A stretch of 64,000 bases of DNA from an uncultured Clostridia bacterium (GTDB lineage: Bacteria; Bacillota; Clostridia; Saccharofermentanales; Saccharofermentanaceae). Positions 25,490-33,908 of this stretch are shown here, one piece after another. The translations under genes and the position numbers were made by a program. The notes below the pieces were generated by a model. That model saw nothing but the letters and a program-made list of their open reading frames with translations, was not told where the DNA came from and searched no databases. Numbering within the stretch: the stretch's first letter is position 1; every line of letters begins with the position of its first letter. The stretch lies in the NCBI GenBank assembly GCA_937876985.1, contig CALEFT010000027.1:75883-139882 (forward strand), read 5' to 3'.

Positions 25490-25840
25490 ATGCTATGTGA
25501 AAAATGTAAAACAAATATGATTCGTGTTTGTGAGAATTCAGTACAAGGATGGTCATGTCCAGTTTGTGGGTGGGGAACGTTAACAACACATATTGATGGA
25601 ATGCATCAAGATATGACGGAATATAGCATATATACAAAAAGTGTTGCGAATATTGATAAAGATAAAATTAAGGTAATTTCCCAAATAGCAGGAGTTAATT
25701 ATATTGTTGCTAAAAAGATGCTTGAAAAGGAAGATATTTGCATATTAAAAGCAAAAGCTATAGATATAAAAAAAGCAATATCTGAGTTGGAAAATGTAAA
25801 TATACCGTTTGAAATAACCCCTGAATTTAGTTACTGCTAA
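25490..25840 (+). CDS. Putative immunity protein with N-terminal zinc ribbon
   Basis: 116 residues. CEKCKTNMIRVCENSVQGWSC with CPVCGWG gives two CxxC knuckles, a zinc ribbon at residues 3-30; a helical C-terminal half (KVISQIAGVNYIVAKKMLEK) follows. AGGAGG precedes the ATG at a normal distance, and the start is 2 bases after the broken toxin's stop. Likely immunity to the LLSCNTG-type toxin. Confidence 0.62.
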   Translation: MLCEKCKTNMIRVCENSVQGWSCPVCGWGTLTTHIDGMHQDMTEYSIYTKSVANIDKDKIKVISQIAGVNYIVAKKMLEKEDICILKAKAIDIKKAISELENVNIPFEITPEFSYC

Positions 25841-25881
25841 AATTCTTGTTATTTTAACTCGTAGTAAGAGTATTCAGTTTT

Positions 25882-26100
25882 AGAGCCGGTTGTATAATTT
25901 CAGCTAAATGGTGCGGATGAAGCGACAGGAAGTGTTATTAGGGATATAGATGGACCAAATCCAAGTAACAATATAGCATCTGGAAGTGAAGTGAGGCCTA
26001 TAGGAGATACGCCTAACGGAATAGATGCTAGCATTGAAGGAGAGACTGATAATATCGATGAAACGGTGGAGCAAATAGGTGAAGCGGCTAAAGATATTCC
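25882..26100 (+). repeat. Pretoxin repeat R4 fused into a truncated hairpin
   Basis: 25882-25904 is the left part of the AGAGCC...CAGCT hairpin seen intact at 28140-28169, here interrupted and joined straight to pretoxin sequence AAATGGTGCGGATGAAGCG. The repeat then runs in frame into the toxin at 25991. The broken hairpin is direct evidence of recombination at this point. Confidence 0.7.
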
Positions 26101-26506
26101 TACTGTTAAAAATGGTGAGTTTAATGAAATTTTTAATTCCCTATCTGTTGACGAGTTAGATGTGCTCTGGTCAAAACCAGAAATTCGAGATGTTATCGAG
26201 GCACGTTTAAGAAGTCCAAGAGGATTGCATGAGTGGCATTTAGTATCAAGAACTCCACAATTCAAGTATTGGGGTATTTCTGCCGAGCAGATAAAGGATT
26301 TAAGAACACTTACAAGTGAAGTTGAGTTTGTGAATCCTAGTGGTATCCATGGTGGAAGAGGTTCAACGGCGGCACATAACGAGTTATTTATAATAATTGA
26401 TACATCTAGTGACTATGATACTTTTGTTAGAAGATTAAATAATTGGGCAAATTATAGACTTAAAGGTGGAATTGAAGCGTTACCAGAAGAATTACAAATT
26501 AAGTAG
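25991..26506 (+). CDS. Orphan toxin module, HNH-like His motifs
   Basis: 171 residues from GTG 25991; upstream sequence is in frame pretoxin without a ribosome binding site, so translation is doubtful. Residues 1-35 are pretoxin repeat. The toxin domain has RGLHEWHLVSRTPQFKYWG, then HGGRGSTAAHNEL and NNWANYRLKGG. The HEWH and GxxGSxxxHNEL arrangement resembles nuclease-type polymorphic toxins of the HNH superfamily, but I cannot place it firmly. An Imm22-type gene follows. Confidence 0.6.
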   Translation: MRPIGDTPNGIDASIEGETDNIDETVEQIGEAAKDIPTVKNGEFNEIFNSLSVDELDVLWSKPEIRDVIEARLRSPRGLHEWHLVSRTPQFKYWGISAEQIKDLRTLTSEVEFVNPSGIHGGRGSTAAHNELFIIIDTSSDYDTFVRRLNNWANYRLKGGIEALPEELQIK

Positions 26507-26522
26507 AAAGGAGATTGATATC

Positions 26523-26900
26523 ATGGTAAAAGAGAATAGGGTATCTTTATGGTTAGGATTTTATGAAAATGTTGATGACTTTAAGAATTACATAAAGGTA
26601 TCGTATGATGAGGATGGTAATTATATTCCCTCAGAATTTCAAGAAAGGTTTTCAATAAAAAAATATGATTTAGATGCAATGGAAAGTGATTGGATTACAG
26701 AGAGATGTTCAGATGTAGAGTCACTTTTAGCGGGATTTTCGGGCGATTATGAAATTATACCGCAATTTCATAAAATGTTAGAATATAAAAATATTCAAAA
26801 TTATAACTGTATTGTTTTATTATATAATTTCGAATATACGGGTACTGGTTGTGTTGATGAGAAGTTAGAGTATATAGGATGTGCGGATGTTATTTTATAA
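26523..26900 (+). CDS. Immunity protein, Imm22 family
   Basis: 125 residues from ATG 26523, chosen for AAAGGAG upstream; the frame is open further 5' inside the toxin gene. RVSLWLGFYENVDDFKNYI, then YDEDGNYIPSEFQERF and CIVLLYNFEYTG, match the Imm22 pattern. It would bind the toxin encoded just upstream. Confidence 0.75.
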   Translation: MVKENRVSLWLGFYENVDDFKNYIKVSYDEDGNYIPSEFQERFSIKKYDLDAMESDWITERCSDVESLLAGFSGDYEIIPQFHKMLEYKNIQNYNCIVLLYNFEYTGTGCVDEKLEYIGCADVIL

Positions 26901-26922
26901 TACATGTCAAATGAGTAGTTGG

Positions 26923-26968
26923 TTTGATAAAACATAATTATCTTGCGTTTTTGTCAAGGGTGGTAGTA
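26923..26968 (+). repeat. Second-type junction element, copy 1
   Basis: Contains GCGTTTTTGTCAAGGGTGGT at 26945-26964 and four more shared bases (GTAGTA end), identical to 34820-34843, with a degenerate copy at 33909-33953. It leads directly into a toxin frame. AGGGTGGTA is also the last part of the full pretoxin repeat (encoding EGG), so these cassettes seem to retain only the extreme end of the repeat. Confidence 0.65.
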
Positions 26969-27447
26969 AGACTAAATTAGATTATGTTACTTCAAATGGA
27001 TTAGTGTTAGAAGCAACACCAAATAAGACTACTACAGTGTTGGGAACATATAAAAGTGATACAGGTGCAATTCTTGATGAATTAGGAAATGTCAAATCTC
27101 TTGACTTTGGACCGAGAGATGGTGTATTTAATTTATTAAATACACCAGACGAATTGTATGTTTCGCCTAATCAATTTTGGAATGAATATAATAAACCAAG
27201 GCTAGATAATGCAATTGCAAGAAATGATATATTTAAAATAGCTACAGAACCTACGTGAGACAATTTAACTCGTGTAAATATGGTTACAGGCTTTGGTAGA
27301 GAATATACATATTTAAGGCAGCACGGATATTATTTCGATGATGGTTCAAGACGTTTTTATCAACGTGAAATAGATTATCTTAAAGAATTGGGTTACTCAT
27401 TTAAGAGTATTGGGGATAATCTATGGGAAGCTATAAATAGAGAATAA
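26954..27447 (+). pseudogene. Toxin module with in-frame TGA, chimeric 3' end
   Basis: Reads KGGSKTKLDYVTSNG, TTTVLGTYKSDTGAILDELG, SPNQFWNEYNKPRLDNAIA and DIFKIATEPT, then TGA 27256, then continues in frame DNLTRVN and TGFGREYTYLRQHGYYFDDG to TAA 27445. Relatives have Trp before DNLTRVN, so TGG to TGA is the likely lesion. From about 27330 the DNA is identical to 29281-29391, so the 3' end was swapped with another toxin. A further tail ending LIREGYIVPK (27448-27510) is a remnant of a third. Confidence 0.7.
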
Positions 27448-27524
27448 CAATATGAACTTCCGATGCCGATATTACAACTAATTAGAGAGGGCTATATTGT
27501 TCCTAAGTAAGAAAGAGGTGTGAG

Positions 27525-27944
27525 ATGTTATCAACAGAGGAATTAGAAAAGTATATATATAATGAAGTATGTACAAGATTAGGGAATGTTATTTGTGGGA
27601 ATTTGTTTTTTGCTGAAGGAACAGACAATAGTATAGAGGGGTCATATATATTTAGCAAAAATGAGGAATATCACATTCTTTTTACAGAAAAAGGGAAAAT
27701 AAGGAGTGATATTGTAACAAATGAAGAAAGAGATGTTTTATGGAATGTACTACAAATAATAACACCTAATATTGCAATGGAGTATGCTCTGCGCAATAGA
27801 GAAAACGGTAGAGATTTCAGAAGGGCATTTTTTACAAAAGAAAAAGAAATTTTTTCTATGTTTGGAAAAGATTTTGAAAAAAGAAAAGATGCTGAAATAG
27901 AAGAGATTCTAAGTAGAAATCCATATAATGACAATGTTCTTTAG
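27525..27944 (+). CDS. Immunity protein, Imm63-like
   Basis: 139 residues. MEYALRNRENGRDFRRAFFTKE and the C-terminus EIEEILSRNPYND match the pattern I associate with Imm63; EYHILFTEKG sits in the middle. GAGGTG lies upstream of the ATG. It follows the chimeric toxin remnants, so which toxin it neutralised is unclear. Confidence 0.65.
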   Translation: MLSTEELEKYIYNEVCTRLGNVICGNLFFAEGTDNSIEGSYIFSKNEEYHILFTEKGKIRSDIVTNEERDVLWNVLQIITPNIAMEYALRNRENGRDFRRAFFTKEKEIFSMFGKDFEKRKDAEIEEILSRNPYNDNVL

Positions 27945-28139
27945 TTAAACTTTTGATAGCGATTCTATACAAGAAATTAAAAAAATTTGAGAAGATAGTA
28001 ATTAAGCATATTAAGGTGATAAGTTGCTTTATCAGCCCTAATTTAGAACATATAATTAAAATTCTTTATAAGCGTAAAAAAGATTATTAAAGGTAATCAT
28101 TAGATGGGATTTATATCTATCAAGATAATGTTGAGTTTT

Positions 28140-28169
28140 AGAGCCAGCTGTGTAATTTCAGCTGGCTCT
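28140..28169 (+). terminator. Cassette terminator hairpin (AGAGCCAGCTG type)
   Basis: AGAGCCAGCTG pairs with CAGCTGGCTCT over an 8-base loop; a weak T tract follows. The 195 bases between the Imm63-like gene and this hairpin contain no gene that I can see. The truncated sister copy is at 25882. Confidence 0.6.
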
Positions 28170-28182
28170 TGGTATTGTAAAT

Positions 28183-28496
28183 ATAGGTGAAGCGACTGAA
28201 GATATTGGATGTCGAGTTGATGATGTTAGGTCTGCGCAAATAAACGATATCGATATTGATAATCAGGTTAGAATGGCGGATAATATTGTTGGTGAGCGTG
28301 GTATACTCCAAACCAAACATCTAATCCAGCTGCCGATTTAGCTTTGCCACAAGGCAATACATATCAGTTCATGGATACATATGTCATTCCTAGAGGGACA
28401 ACTATACTAGAAGGTACAGTTGCACCTAATTTTGGACAGCCTGGCGGAGGATATCAATATTATGTGCCAGATCCATCAGTAGTAATAAGACAGTAA
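28183..28496 (+). pseudogene. Broken toxin module on pretoxin repeat R5
   Basis: Repeat R5 (28183-28303) again begins at ATAGGTGAA without a start codon. A one-base shift near 28305 separates it from the toxin frame NPAADLALPQGNTYQFMD, YVIPRGTTILEG and PGGGYQYYVPDPS to TAA 28494. The toxin domain is short and not identified. An immunity-like gene follows after 10 bases. Confidence 0.65.
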
Positions 28497-28506
28497 GGGG
28501 ATAAAT

Positions 28507-28827
28507 ATGGATATGTTTAAAGAAAAGATATTAAGAACAATAGAATTATGTAGTAATGAATTACGGTATCGGAAAGAAGGGATATTAGGTGAAAGTACGG
28601 AAGAGCAGTTGGAGAAAACTATTCTTCCAGAATTGAATCAATTATTGGAGTTGATCGATAATAATCAGCTTCCATCCAAGCAACAAAGATATCTTAATTC
28701 ATTTGCAAATGCTTTTACTGTTTGGGGATGGAATATGCAAACCCCAACGAAAATTTTTGTTTTATTAACAGAATTGAATAATGAATATAAAGAATTGTCT
28801 ACTGATAGCATCAAAAGGATTGGCTAG
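28507..28827 (+). CDS. Putative immunity protein, probably truncated by frameshift
   Basis: 106 residues in the open frame (MDMFKEKILRTIELCSNELR at the start, FANAFTVWGWNMQTPTK later). Just past its stop the adjacent frame reads LASKWENVLEGDTRWLEKY, then KRSSRYAKENMTTDERAVF, to TAA 28949 and joins naturally to the end of this protein, so an ancestral product of about 147 residues was probably cut by a one-base change near 28815. GGGG precedes the ATG. Family not recognised. Confidence 0.55.
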   Translation: MDMFKEKILRTIELCSNELRYRKEGILGESTEEQLEKTILPELNQLLELIDNNQLPSKQQRYLNSFANAFTVWGWNMQTPTKIFVLLTELNNEYKELSTDSIKRIG

Positions 28828-28951
28828 TAAATGGGAGAATGTTTTAGAAGGAGACACAAGGTGGTTAGAAAAGTACAAAAGATCGTCTCGTTACGCAAAA
28901 GAAAATATGACTACTGACGAAAGAGCGGTATTTGAGAAATACTTTGTTTAA

Positions 28952-29109
28952 TTATGTCTCTGTTTAAGGACAGTCAAAATCAAAACTGAATATTGATTCT
29001 TCAAACATATAGAACGCCTTGTTTTCATGACACATAGTCTGTGGAGATAATGCGTTTTGTATTAAATGGCAGTATTTTATTAGAAAATCTGCTCTGAAAA
29101 AATGTAATT
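28952..29109. other. Non-coding stretch in the island
   Basis: No frame, hairpin or match to the repeated elements is visible here. It probably holds decayed cassette sequence. Confidence 0.4.
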
Positions 29110-29139
29110 GGTGAAACTCAAGGTTATTCATATTTCAAA

Positions 29140-29409
29140 ATGGAAGATGAGTTATGGTCTCAACTAGAAAGTGAGACAATGAAAAACTATGATAAAATAT
29201 GGAAAGTGAATAAACAGTTTGTAGATGACCAAATAGAGGCTGGAAATAGAATTCTCTTGTCGAATGACCCATACCAAGGTTATTATTTCGATGATGGTTC
29301 AAGACGTTTTTATCAACGTGAAATAGATTATCTTAAAGAATTGGGTTACTCATTTAAGAGTATTGGGGATAATCTATGGGAAGCTATAAAAAAGAGGATA
29401 ACAATATGA
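29140..29409 (+). CDS. Orphan toxin C-terminal module (5' truncated)
   Basis: 89 residues, in frame upstream to a TGA at 29095 (VIGETQGYSYFK precedes the ATG). KIWKVNKQFVDDQIEAGNR, ILLSNDPYQGYYFDDG and FYQREIDYLKELGYSFK belong to a common C-terminal type in Firmicutes polymorphic toxins whose activity I do not know. There is no pretoxin repeat or ribosome binding site. 29281-29391 is duplicated at about 27330-27440. Its stop overlaps the next ATG. Confidence 0.55.
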   Translation: MEDELWSQLESETMKNYDKIWKVNKQFVDDQIEAGNRILLSNDPYQGYYFDDGSRRFYQREIDYLKELGYSFKSIGDNLWEAIKKRITI

Positions 29410-29942
29410 CACTGGAAGAAGCAAAAAAAGTATATAAGAAAAATAATTGTTCTTTGTTTGTAATGGCAAGAGAAGATATGGACAACTATACCCTATACAA
29501 AAAACTAAATATCGATAGTGCCCTTGAACAAAAGTGGGAAATAGAGGTAATTGAGGATTTTGTGAAACAGTTAGAAGAAAGTGGAGATAGTAGGATTTTT
29601 AATCGTCTATATGATTTGTCTGTGGGGTTTCATGATAAGGAAAGATTATTTCTTATGATTAAATTAATCGACAAAGTAAGGGTTGAAGATGTTACTACAT
29701 CGCTTTGTGTAGCAGAAACTATTATGGGGAGAAAACTGTTGTCTAATCGAAGTGGAATGATTTTCTGGGCATATGATTTAGGGTTGAAAGATGAAACTAT
29801 TATGCTTATTAGAAAGGTGTTATCTCTTATAGACATCCAATCCAATGATAAGGTAGATGAGGCACGCGTTATTAGAGACCAGAAAAAAATCAGAGAAATA
29901 ATTGATGTTTTAGCATTAAATACAGAAATATTCGCTAACTAA
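29406..29942 (+). CDS. Putative immunity protein
   Basis: 178 residues starting at ATG 29406, which overlaps the toxin module's stop (ATGA) and has GAGG nearby (AAGAGGATAAC). It is largely helical: EAKKVYKKNNCSLFVMARED, RIFNRLYDLSVGFHDKERLF. The overlap argues for co-translation with the toxin, as with other immunity genes here. Family not recognised. Confidence 0.6.
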   Translation: MTLEEAKKVYKKNNCSLFVMAREDMDNYTLYKKLNIDSALEQKWEIEVIEDFVKQLEESGDSRIFNRLYDLSVGFHDKERLFLMIKLIDKVRVEDVTTSLCVAETIMGRKLLSNRSGMIFWAYDLGLKDETIMLIRKVLSLIDIQSNDKVDEARVIRDQKKIREIIDVLALNTEIFAN

Positions 29943-30014
29943 AATTATGCGACTGGAGAAGAGGATATTGGGAATGGAGAAGCAATAATTTAGATTTAGA
30001 TTAGGGAGGTATAT

Positions 30015-30485
30015 ATGAGTTATACTAATTTTGTTAAAGCTATGGAATTAGCACCAAGATGTAAGTTTTATACAACTGCAGGAGGAAAAACAGAAGCAGA
30101 AATTGAAAAATCAGAAGCATTGCTGAGCGTATCTTTTTCAAGTCAATGTAAGGAATTTTATGAAAAGTATGGTTATTTATCTTTTTTTGGTAATGAAATA
30201 TTTGGTATTGATCCAGATGATGATTCTGGCATATTAGAGGGGAATTCAGTTGCATATGCGTTGAATGACAGAGAAGAATATAATTTGCCAAAGGAATGGA
30301 TACCCATTTATAATTTTGATGATGGAAATATGGCATATTTAGATTATTCTTCCTTAAATTTAGAAAAAGAACCAAGGGTTATAATGGCATTCTATAATGG
30401 TAATAAATATGAAATTGTTAAAACATTGGCAGAGGACATGGGAGATTTCATATTGCAGTTAGTAGAAGAACAGATAGAGGAGTAA
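30015..30485 (+). CDS. SUKH-family (SMI1/KNR4) immunity protein
   Basis: 156 residues. FSSQCKEFYEKYGYLSFFGNE, FGIDPDD, WIPIYNFDDGNMAYLDYS and EIVKTLAEDMGDFI are the conserved SUKH-1 layout. GGGAGG lies 6 bases before the ATG. No toxin module precedes it directly, so it is an orphan immunity gene. A cassette terminator follows. Confidence 0.8.
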   Translation: MSYTNFVKAMELAPRCKFYTTAGGKTEAEIEKSEALLSVSFSSQCKEFYEKYGYLSFFGNEIFGIDPDDDSGILEGNSVAYALNDREEYNLPKEWIPIYNFDDGNMAYLDYSSLNLEKEPRVIMAFYNGNKYEIVKTLAEDMGDFILQLVEEQIEE

Positions 30486-30566
30486 CAAGGTTTGCTGACA
30501 TAAATAGTATGTGATGAGTTAAATCATTATTGTTATACAACGTACGGTGATATGTCTTGATTTTTC

Positions 30567-30597
30567 AGACCAGCTATGCACAATGCATGGCTGGTCT
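30567..30597 (+). terminator. Cassette terminator hairpin (AGACCAGC type)
   Basis: AGACCAGC and GCTGGTCT around a 15-base loop, followed by TTC. Same element as at 22053. Confidence 0.75.
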
Positions 30598-30599
30598 TT

Positions 30600-30865
30600 C
30601 AAATTTATATTGAAGTTGTGTTTTATATACTATACTTGCCTATATGGATTATATTAAGATTGAAAAAATAACATATAAGTTCATAAGATTTTTAACTGAT
30701 ATGGGGAAGTAGGTAACCAGATTTTTCGTACCAGTATCTTTATATCCTTTAAGTTTTTATATTTCCAGCAGTTTTCAAGAAATAAAAAGCAATTAAAAAT
30801 AAAACCAGTTTCTAAATTTCCAATATTGTTAGATTGGAATATGACTACGTGAGTTGGATGTAGTA
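30600..30865 (+). repeat. Intergenic repeat copy 2 with diverged junction
   Basis: Repeats the sequence at 22083-22425 with an internal deletion of about 85 bases. Its junction (30828-30862) is mutated and is not followed by the pretoxin repeat but by ATATATGGATGAG. A 36-codon frame from ATG 30869 lacks a ribosome binding site and is probably not a gene. Confidence 0.7.
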
Positions 30866-30983
30866 TATATGGATGAGTATATGAAATGGAAAAAAGAAAA
30901 GTTAAGAAAGATGAACTTCGTAATTGTACCAATTAAGGAAGCATCCTTATTTTATGCCATGCTCATCGGGGTAGTTTGAAGTT

Positions 30984-31293
30984 AGAGGAAGAGGAGATGT
31001 AAATCTGATAAATGGTGCGGATGAAGCGACAGGAAGTGTTATTAGGGATATAGATGGCCCAAATCCAAATAACAATATAGCATCTGGAAGTGAGGGCTAT
31101 AGGAGATACGCCTAACGGAATAGATACTAGCATTGATGAAGTAACTGATAATATCGATGAAGCCGTGGAGCAAATAGGTGAAGAGGCTGAAGATATTGGA
31201 CGCCGAGTTGATGATATTAGTTCTGCGCAAATAAACGATGTCGATATTGATAATCAGGCTAGAATGCCAGATAATATTGTTGGTGCGGGTGGT
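30984..31293 (+). repeat. Pretoxin repeat copy R6 (long, frameshifted)
   Basis: Covers the same 300 bases as 37905-38215 in the longest copy. A 5-base deletion near 31093 (AGTGAGGGC versus AGTGAAGCGAGGGC) breaks the frame, so only the part after it is in frame with the toxin. Confidence 0.75.
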
Positions 31294-31662
31294 ACATCTT
31301 CTGTACTAGAGAATGCTAACTATGCTCAAAAAACATATAGTAATACTTTTAGTCCAGAAGGAATTAAAAAGTATTCGAATTTGGCAGGAGAACCAATAAA
31401 TACTATCGATGATTTGGTAAGTGCTATCAATAATGGAAAGATTAATGTAAGTGATTTGCCGATAGAATATATTAGAGAGATGGTAATACTGAATACTAGA
31501 ACATCACAAGCGTTAACACAAGCGGGAATACCACGTAGTCAATGGGTAGCAATAGATAGAACAGCGAATCAGTTGTTTGAACAATTATTAGATGTACAAC
31601 TTTCTAGAAATAAACTGACATCAGAAGGAATTTCAACGGTTAGACCAGGAGGTAAAAAATGA
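31090..31662 (+). CDS. Orphan toxin module, unclassified type
   Basis: 190 residues from GTG 31090. Residues 1-70 are pretoxin repeat R6. The toxin domain reads TFSPEGIKKYSNLAGEPINT, SDLPIEYIREMVILNTRTSQ, ALTQAGIPRSQW and LSRNKLTSEGISTVRPGGK. This C-terminus type is frequent in Firmicutes polymorphic toxins, but its biochemical activity is unknown to me. The frame is intact and its stop overlaps the immunity gene by 4 bases, making this one of the few modules that could still be functional if joined to a delivery protein. Confidence 0.62.
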   Translation: MRAIGDTPNGIDTSIDEVTDNIDEAVEQIGEEAEDIGRRVDDISSAQINDVDIDNQARMPDNIVGAGGTSSVLENANYAQKTYSNTFSPEGIKKYSNLAGEPINTIDDLVSAINNGKINVSDLPIEYIREMVILNTRTSQALTQAGIPRSQWVAIDRTANQLFEQLLDVQLSRNKLTSEGISTVRPGGKK

Positions 31663-32030
31663 GTGAAATAAAATATGAATTACCAATGTTTTCATCAAAT
31701 TTGGTATCAGAACCTAATATAACAATAAAGAATATGGATGTAGAAATTGTGATTGAGGGTTATGATGATGAAGACAATTTGAGTAAAATCGGCATTGTTT
31801 TTTCGTGTGTGTTAGGAATGAATCATACCTCAGCAAGGTTTACACCGAATCTATATGGTGCCTATGATAAAATTGTTCAGATTACAGAGACTGAATGGTT
31901 GAAAGAAATGCAAGAGTTAAATAATGAGGAATACAGTTATTGGAATCCTAAGCATTATGTTATGTATTTGGAGGGTATTGGTTTATATCAATTCATTGCT
32001 AAATCGGTGGAGGTGAGGGAACTTGTATGA
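31659..32030 (+). CDS. Putative immunity protein
   Basis: 123 residues, overlapping the toxin stop by 4 bases (ATGA) with AGGAGG upstream, so tightly coupled to the toxin at 31090. IEGYDDEDNLSKIGIVFS and HYVMYLEGIGLYQFIAKS are visible blocks. Family not recognised. Its own stop lies inside the start region of the kptA-like gene. Confidence 0.65.
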   Translation: MSEIKYELPMFSSNLVSEPNITIKNMDVEIVIEGYDDEDNLSKIGIVFSCVLGMNHTSARFTPNLYGAYDKIVQITETEWLKEMQELNNEEYSYWNPKHYVMYLEGIGLYQFIAKSVEVRELV

Positions 32031-32565
32031 TTTTCGTAAATTAAGTAAAGAAATATCATATGCACTTCGTCATGCACCATGGGAATATGAATTAGAAATG
32101 GACGAAAATGGTTGGGTTTCTATGGAACAGTTGCTAGAAGCATTACATAGAAAAAATGATTGGAAAAGTATAACACAAGATGATATACAACAAATGATTG
32201 ATTTGTCAGAGAAAAAGAGACATGAAATTGTTGGAAACAAAATCAGAGCATTTTACGGTCATTCAATACCTATGAAAATTTCTAAAATTGAAAGTAAGCC
32301 ACCAGAGTTTTTATATCATGGAACTGCAAGGAGATTTATGAAATCAATTATGGAAAATGGATTATCCCCTCAGAGTAGACAATATGTACATCTATCACAA
32401 GATATTGAGACTGCTCAGGATGTGGGTCGTAGACATGATGATAAACCATGTATTTTAGTGATTGATTCCTTGCAAGCATGGAATGATGGGATAATATTTT
32501 ATTATGGGAATGAGAAGGTATGGCTAGCAGATTCTATTCCTAGTATTTATATTAGAGAACTTTAA
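32023..32565 (+). CDS. kptA: RNA 2'-phosphotransferase (KptA/Tpt1), copy 1
   Basis: 180 residues. KptA/Tpt1 uses NAD+ to remove an internal RNA 2'-phosphate, releasing ADP-ribose 1'',2''-cyclic phosphate. The catalytic set is present: Arg16-His17 in ALRHAPW, Arg75 in NKIRAFYGHS and Arg119 in SPQSRQYVHLS; ADP-ribose-binding LYHGTARRFM is also there. In most relatives the second motif is RANQGHS or similar; here it is RAFYGHS. The start is TTG 32023 with GGAGG/GAGGG upstream, overlapping the immunity gene stop by 8 bases. It is the third gene of a toxin-immunity-kptA set. From 32044 it is identical in sequence to the second copy at 35428. A role as accessory immunity or RNA repair is inferred from context. 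Confidence 0.85.
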   Translation: MYDFRKLSKEISYALRHAPWEYELEMDENGWVSMEQLLEALHRKNDWKSITQDDIQQMIDLSEKKRHEIVGNKIRAFYGHSIPMKISKIESKPPEFLYHGTARRFMKSIMENGLSPQSRQYVHLSQDIETAQDVGRRHDDKPCILVIDSLQAWNDGIIFYYGNEKVWLADSIPSIYIREL

Positions 32566-32570
32566 AGTAT

Positions 32571-32600
32571 AGGGCTGTGTTATTTGTGTAACACAGCTCT
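32571..32600 (+). terminator. Terminator after kptA copy 1
   Basis: AGGGCTGTGTTA pairs with TAACACAGCTCT around TTTGTG. Identical hairpin after copy 2 at 35956-35985. Confidence 0.8.
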
Positions 32601-32611
32601 TATCTTATGTA

Positions 32612-32745
32612 ATGATATCTTTATGATTTAAGCGAGACAGAACAAAAAACAGCATATAATCATGAAACTACAAGATAAATATCTTTATATTCTTTAAGTT
32701 CTTATATTTTCAGATTGGTATGCGACCACGTGAGTTGGATGTAGT
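32612..32745 (+). repeat. Intergenic repeat copy 3 ending in the 34-bp junction
   Basis: Matches 36000-36193 except for two substitutions and a 76-base deletion between two TCAG tetramers. It ends in the same junction as copies 1 and 4. Confidence 0.75.
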
Positions 32746-33223
32746 ATAGGTGAAACGGCTGAAGATATTGGATGTCGAGTTGATGATGTTAGTTCTGCGC
32801 AAATAAACGATGTTGATATTGATAATCAGGTTAGAATGGCGGAAAATATTATTGGTGAGGGTAGTATAGATACTTTATCAACACCAAGTTCTAAGGTATT
32901 GCGTCAAAATATGATAGATGCAGGTATAGAAGTTCCTGATTATCCTAATGTGGCTCATCATATAGTTGCAGGAAATTCACCTAAAGCAGCTGAAGCAAGA
33001 GCAATATTACAAAAATATGGTGTTGATATTAATGACCCAGCAAATGGAACGTTTTTACCAACAGTTCAAGATGTGGCAGAGGGAGCATATCATCCGAGTT
33101 TACATACGAATGCATATTATGATAAAGTTAAAGCTGTTAAGTGAAGCAACTTGCAAAGAAGATGTTCTTGGTATTTTAGAATTTATTAACGATGAACTGA
33201 GTAGTGGAACCTTTATGCAATAG
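32746..33223 (+). pseudogene. AHH nuclease toxin module on repeat R7, 3' frameshift
   Basis: R7 (32746-32864) has no start codon. The toxin domain is an AHH nuclease (HNH/endonuclease VII superfamily): NVAHHIVAGNSPKAAEARAI, YGVDINDPANGTFLP and AYHPSLHTNAYYDKV, with the Ala-His-His and later His residues intact. After YYDKV the frame breaks near 33125; the true C-terminus LLSEATCKEDVLGILEFIN to FMQ is in the next frame, ending at TAG 33221. The catalytic core survives but the tail is lost. Confidence 0.8.
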
Positions 33224-33234
33224 GATTGATAAAT

Positions 33235-33777
33235 ATGAAAATATGGCAACTAGATTTTGAACTAGATAAATATGACAATTTAATACCAACAAGAGAATTT
33301 ACAGTTGAGGAAATTCAAGCGTTTGATGGTAGAAGCCATTTGAAATCATGGAAACCAATTAAAGTTAAAAGAATGGAACCAGAGAAAGGGTTTGAGTTAA
33401 GTGATGCTCCTGGATTCTTATTTCCCGTATTCAGTAGAAGAGCATTGAATTGTTTAGAACCACTGATAAATAAAAATGTAGAAATATTGCCATTGGATTT
33501 TGATGAGAAAGAATATTTGGGTATTAATATTATTACTGTTTTGGATGCCGTGGATTATGATAATTCAATTTATAAGACGTATAGAGATGGAAAAAGAATT
33601 ATGGCATTTAAGAAATATGCTTTTTTGCCAAATGTAATTGAAAATGTTTCTATATTCAAAATCTCAGATGAAAAAACAAGATATGCATTTGTTTCAGATG
33701 AGTTTAAGCAAACTGTTGAGATTAATAACTTAACGGGTTATAGATTTAAATTGGTTTGGGATAGTGAACATGAATAA
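33235..33777 (+). CDS. Immunity protein, Imm11/DUF1629-like
   Basis: 180 residues. MKIWQLDFELDKYDNLIP, FDGRSHLKSW, LSDAPGFLFPVFSRRA, VEILPLDFDEKEYLGINIIT and NNLTGYRFKLVWD follow the layout of Imm11/DUF1629-type immunity proteins, a type that I recall next to AHH nucleases. AGGA lies before ATG 33235. It would block the AHH toxin encoded upstream. Confidence 0.6.
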   Translation: MKIWQLDFELDKYDNLIPTREFTVEEIQAFDGRSHLKSWKPIKVKRMEPEKGFELSDAPGFLFPVFSRRALNCLEPLINKNVEILPLDFDEKEYLGINIITVLDAVDYDNSIYKTYRDGKRIMAFKKYAFLPNVIENVSIFKISDEKTRYAFVSDEFKQTVEINNLTGYRFKLVWDSEHE

Positions 33778-33908
33778 TACAAGATTTAGGTATATTCGTT
33801 GCACGAAAAAGATATTACATTTTATAAAGTTCGAAATGCTTAGCTAGTCTTTAGATCTCTAATTAGTTAAAATCTTTGTCAAGACCAGTTATGTACAATA
33901 CATAGCTC

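Noticed and set aside
30869..30979. 36-codon reading frame starting MDEYMKWKKEKLRKM
   Set aside because: No ribosome binding site and it starts inside the diverged intergenic junction; probably decayed sequence.
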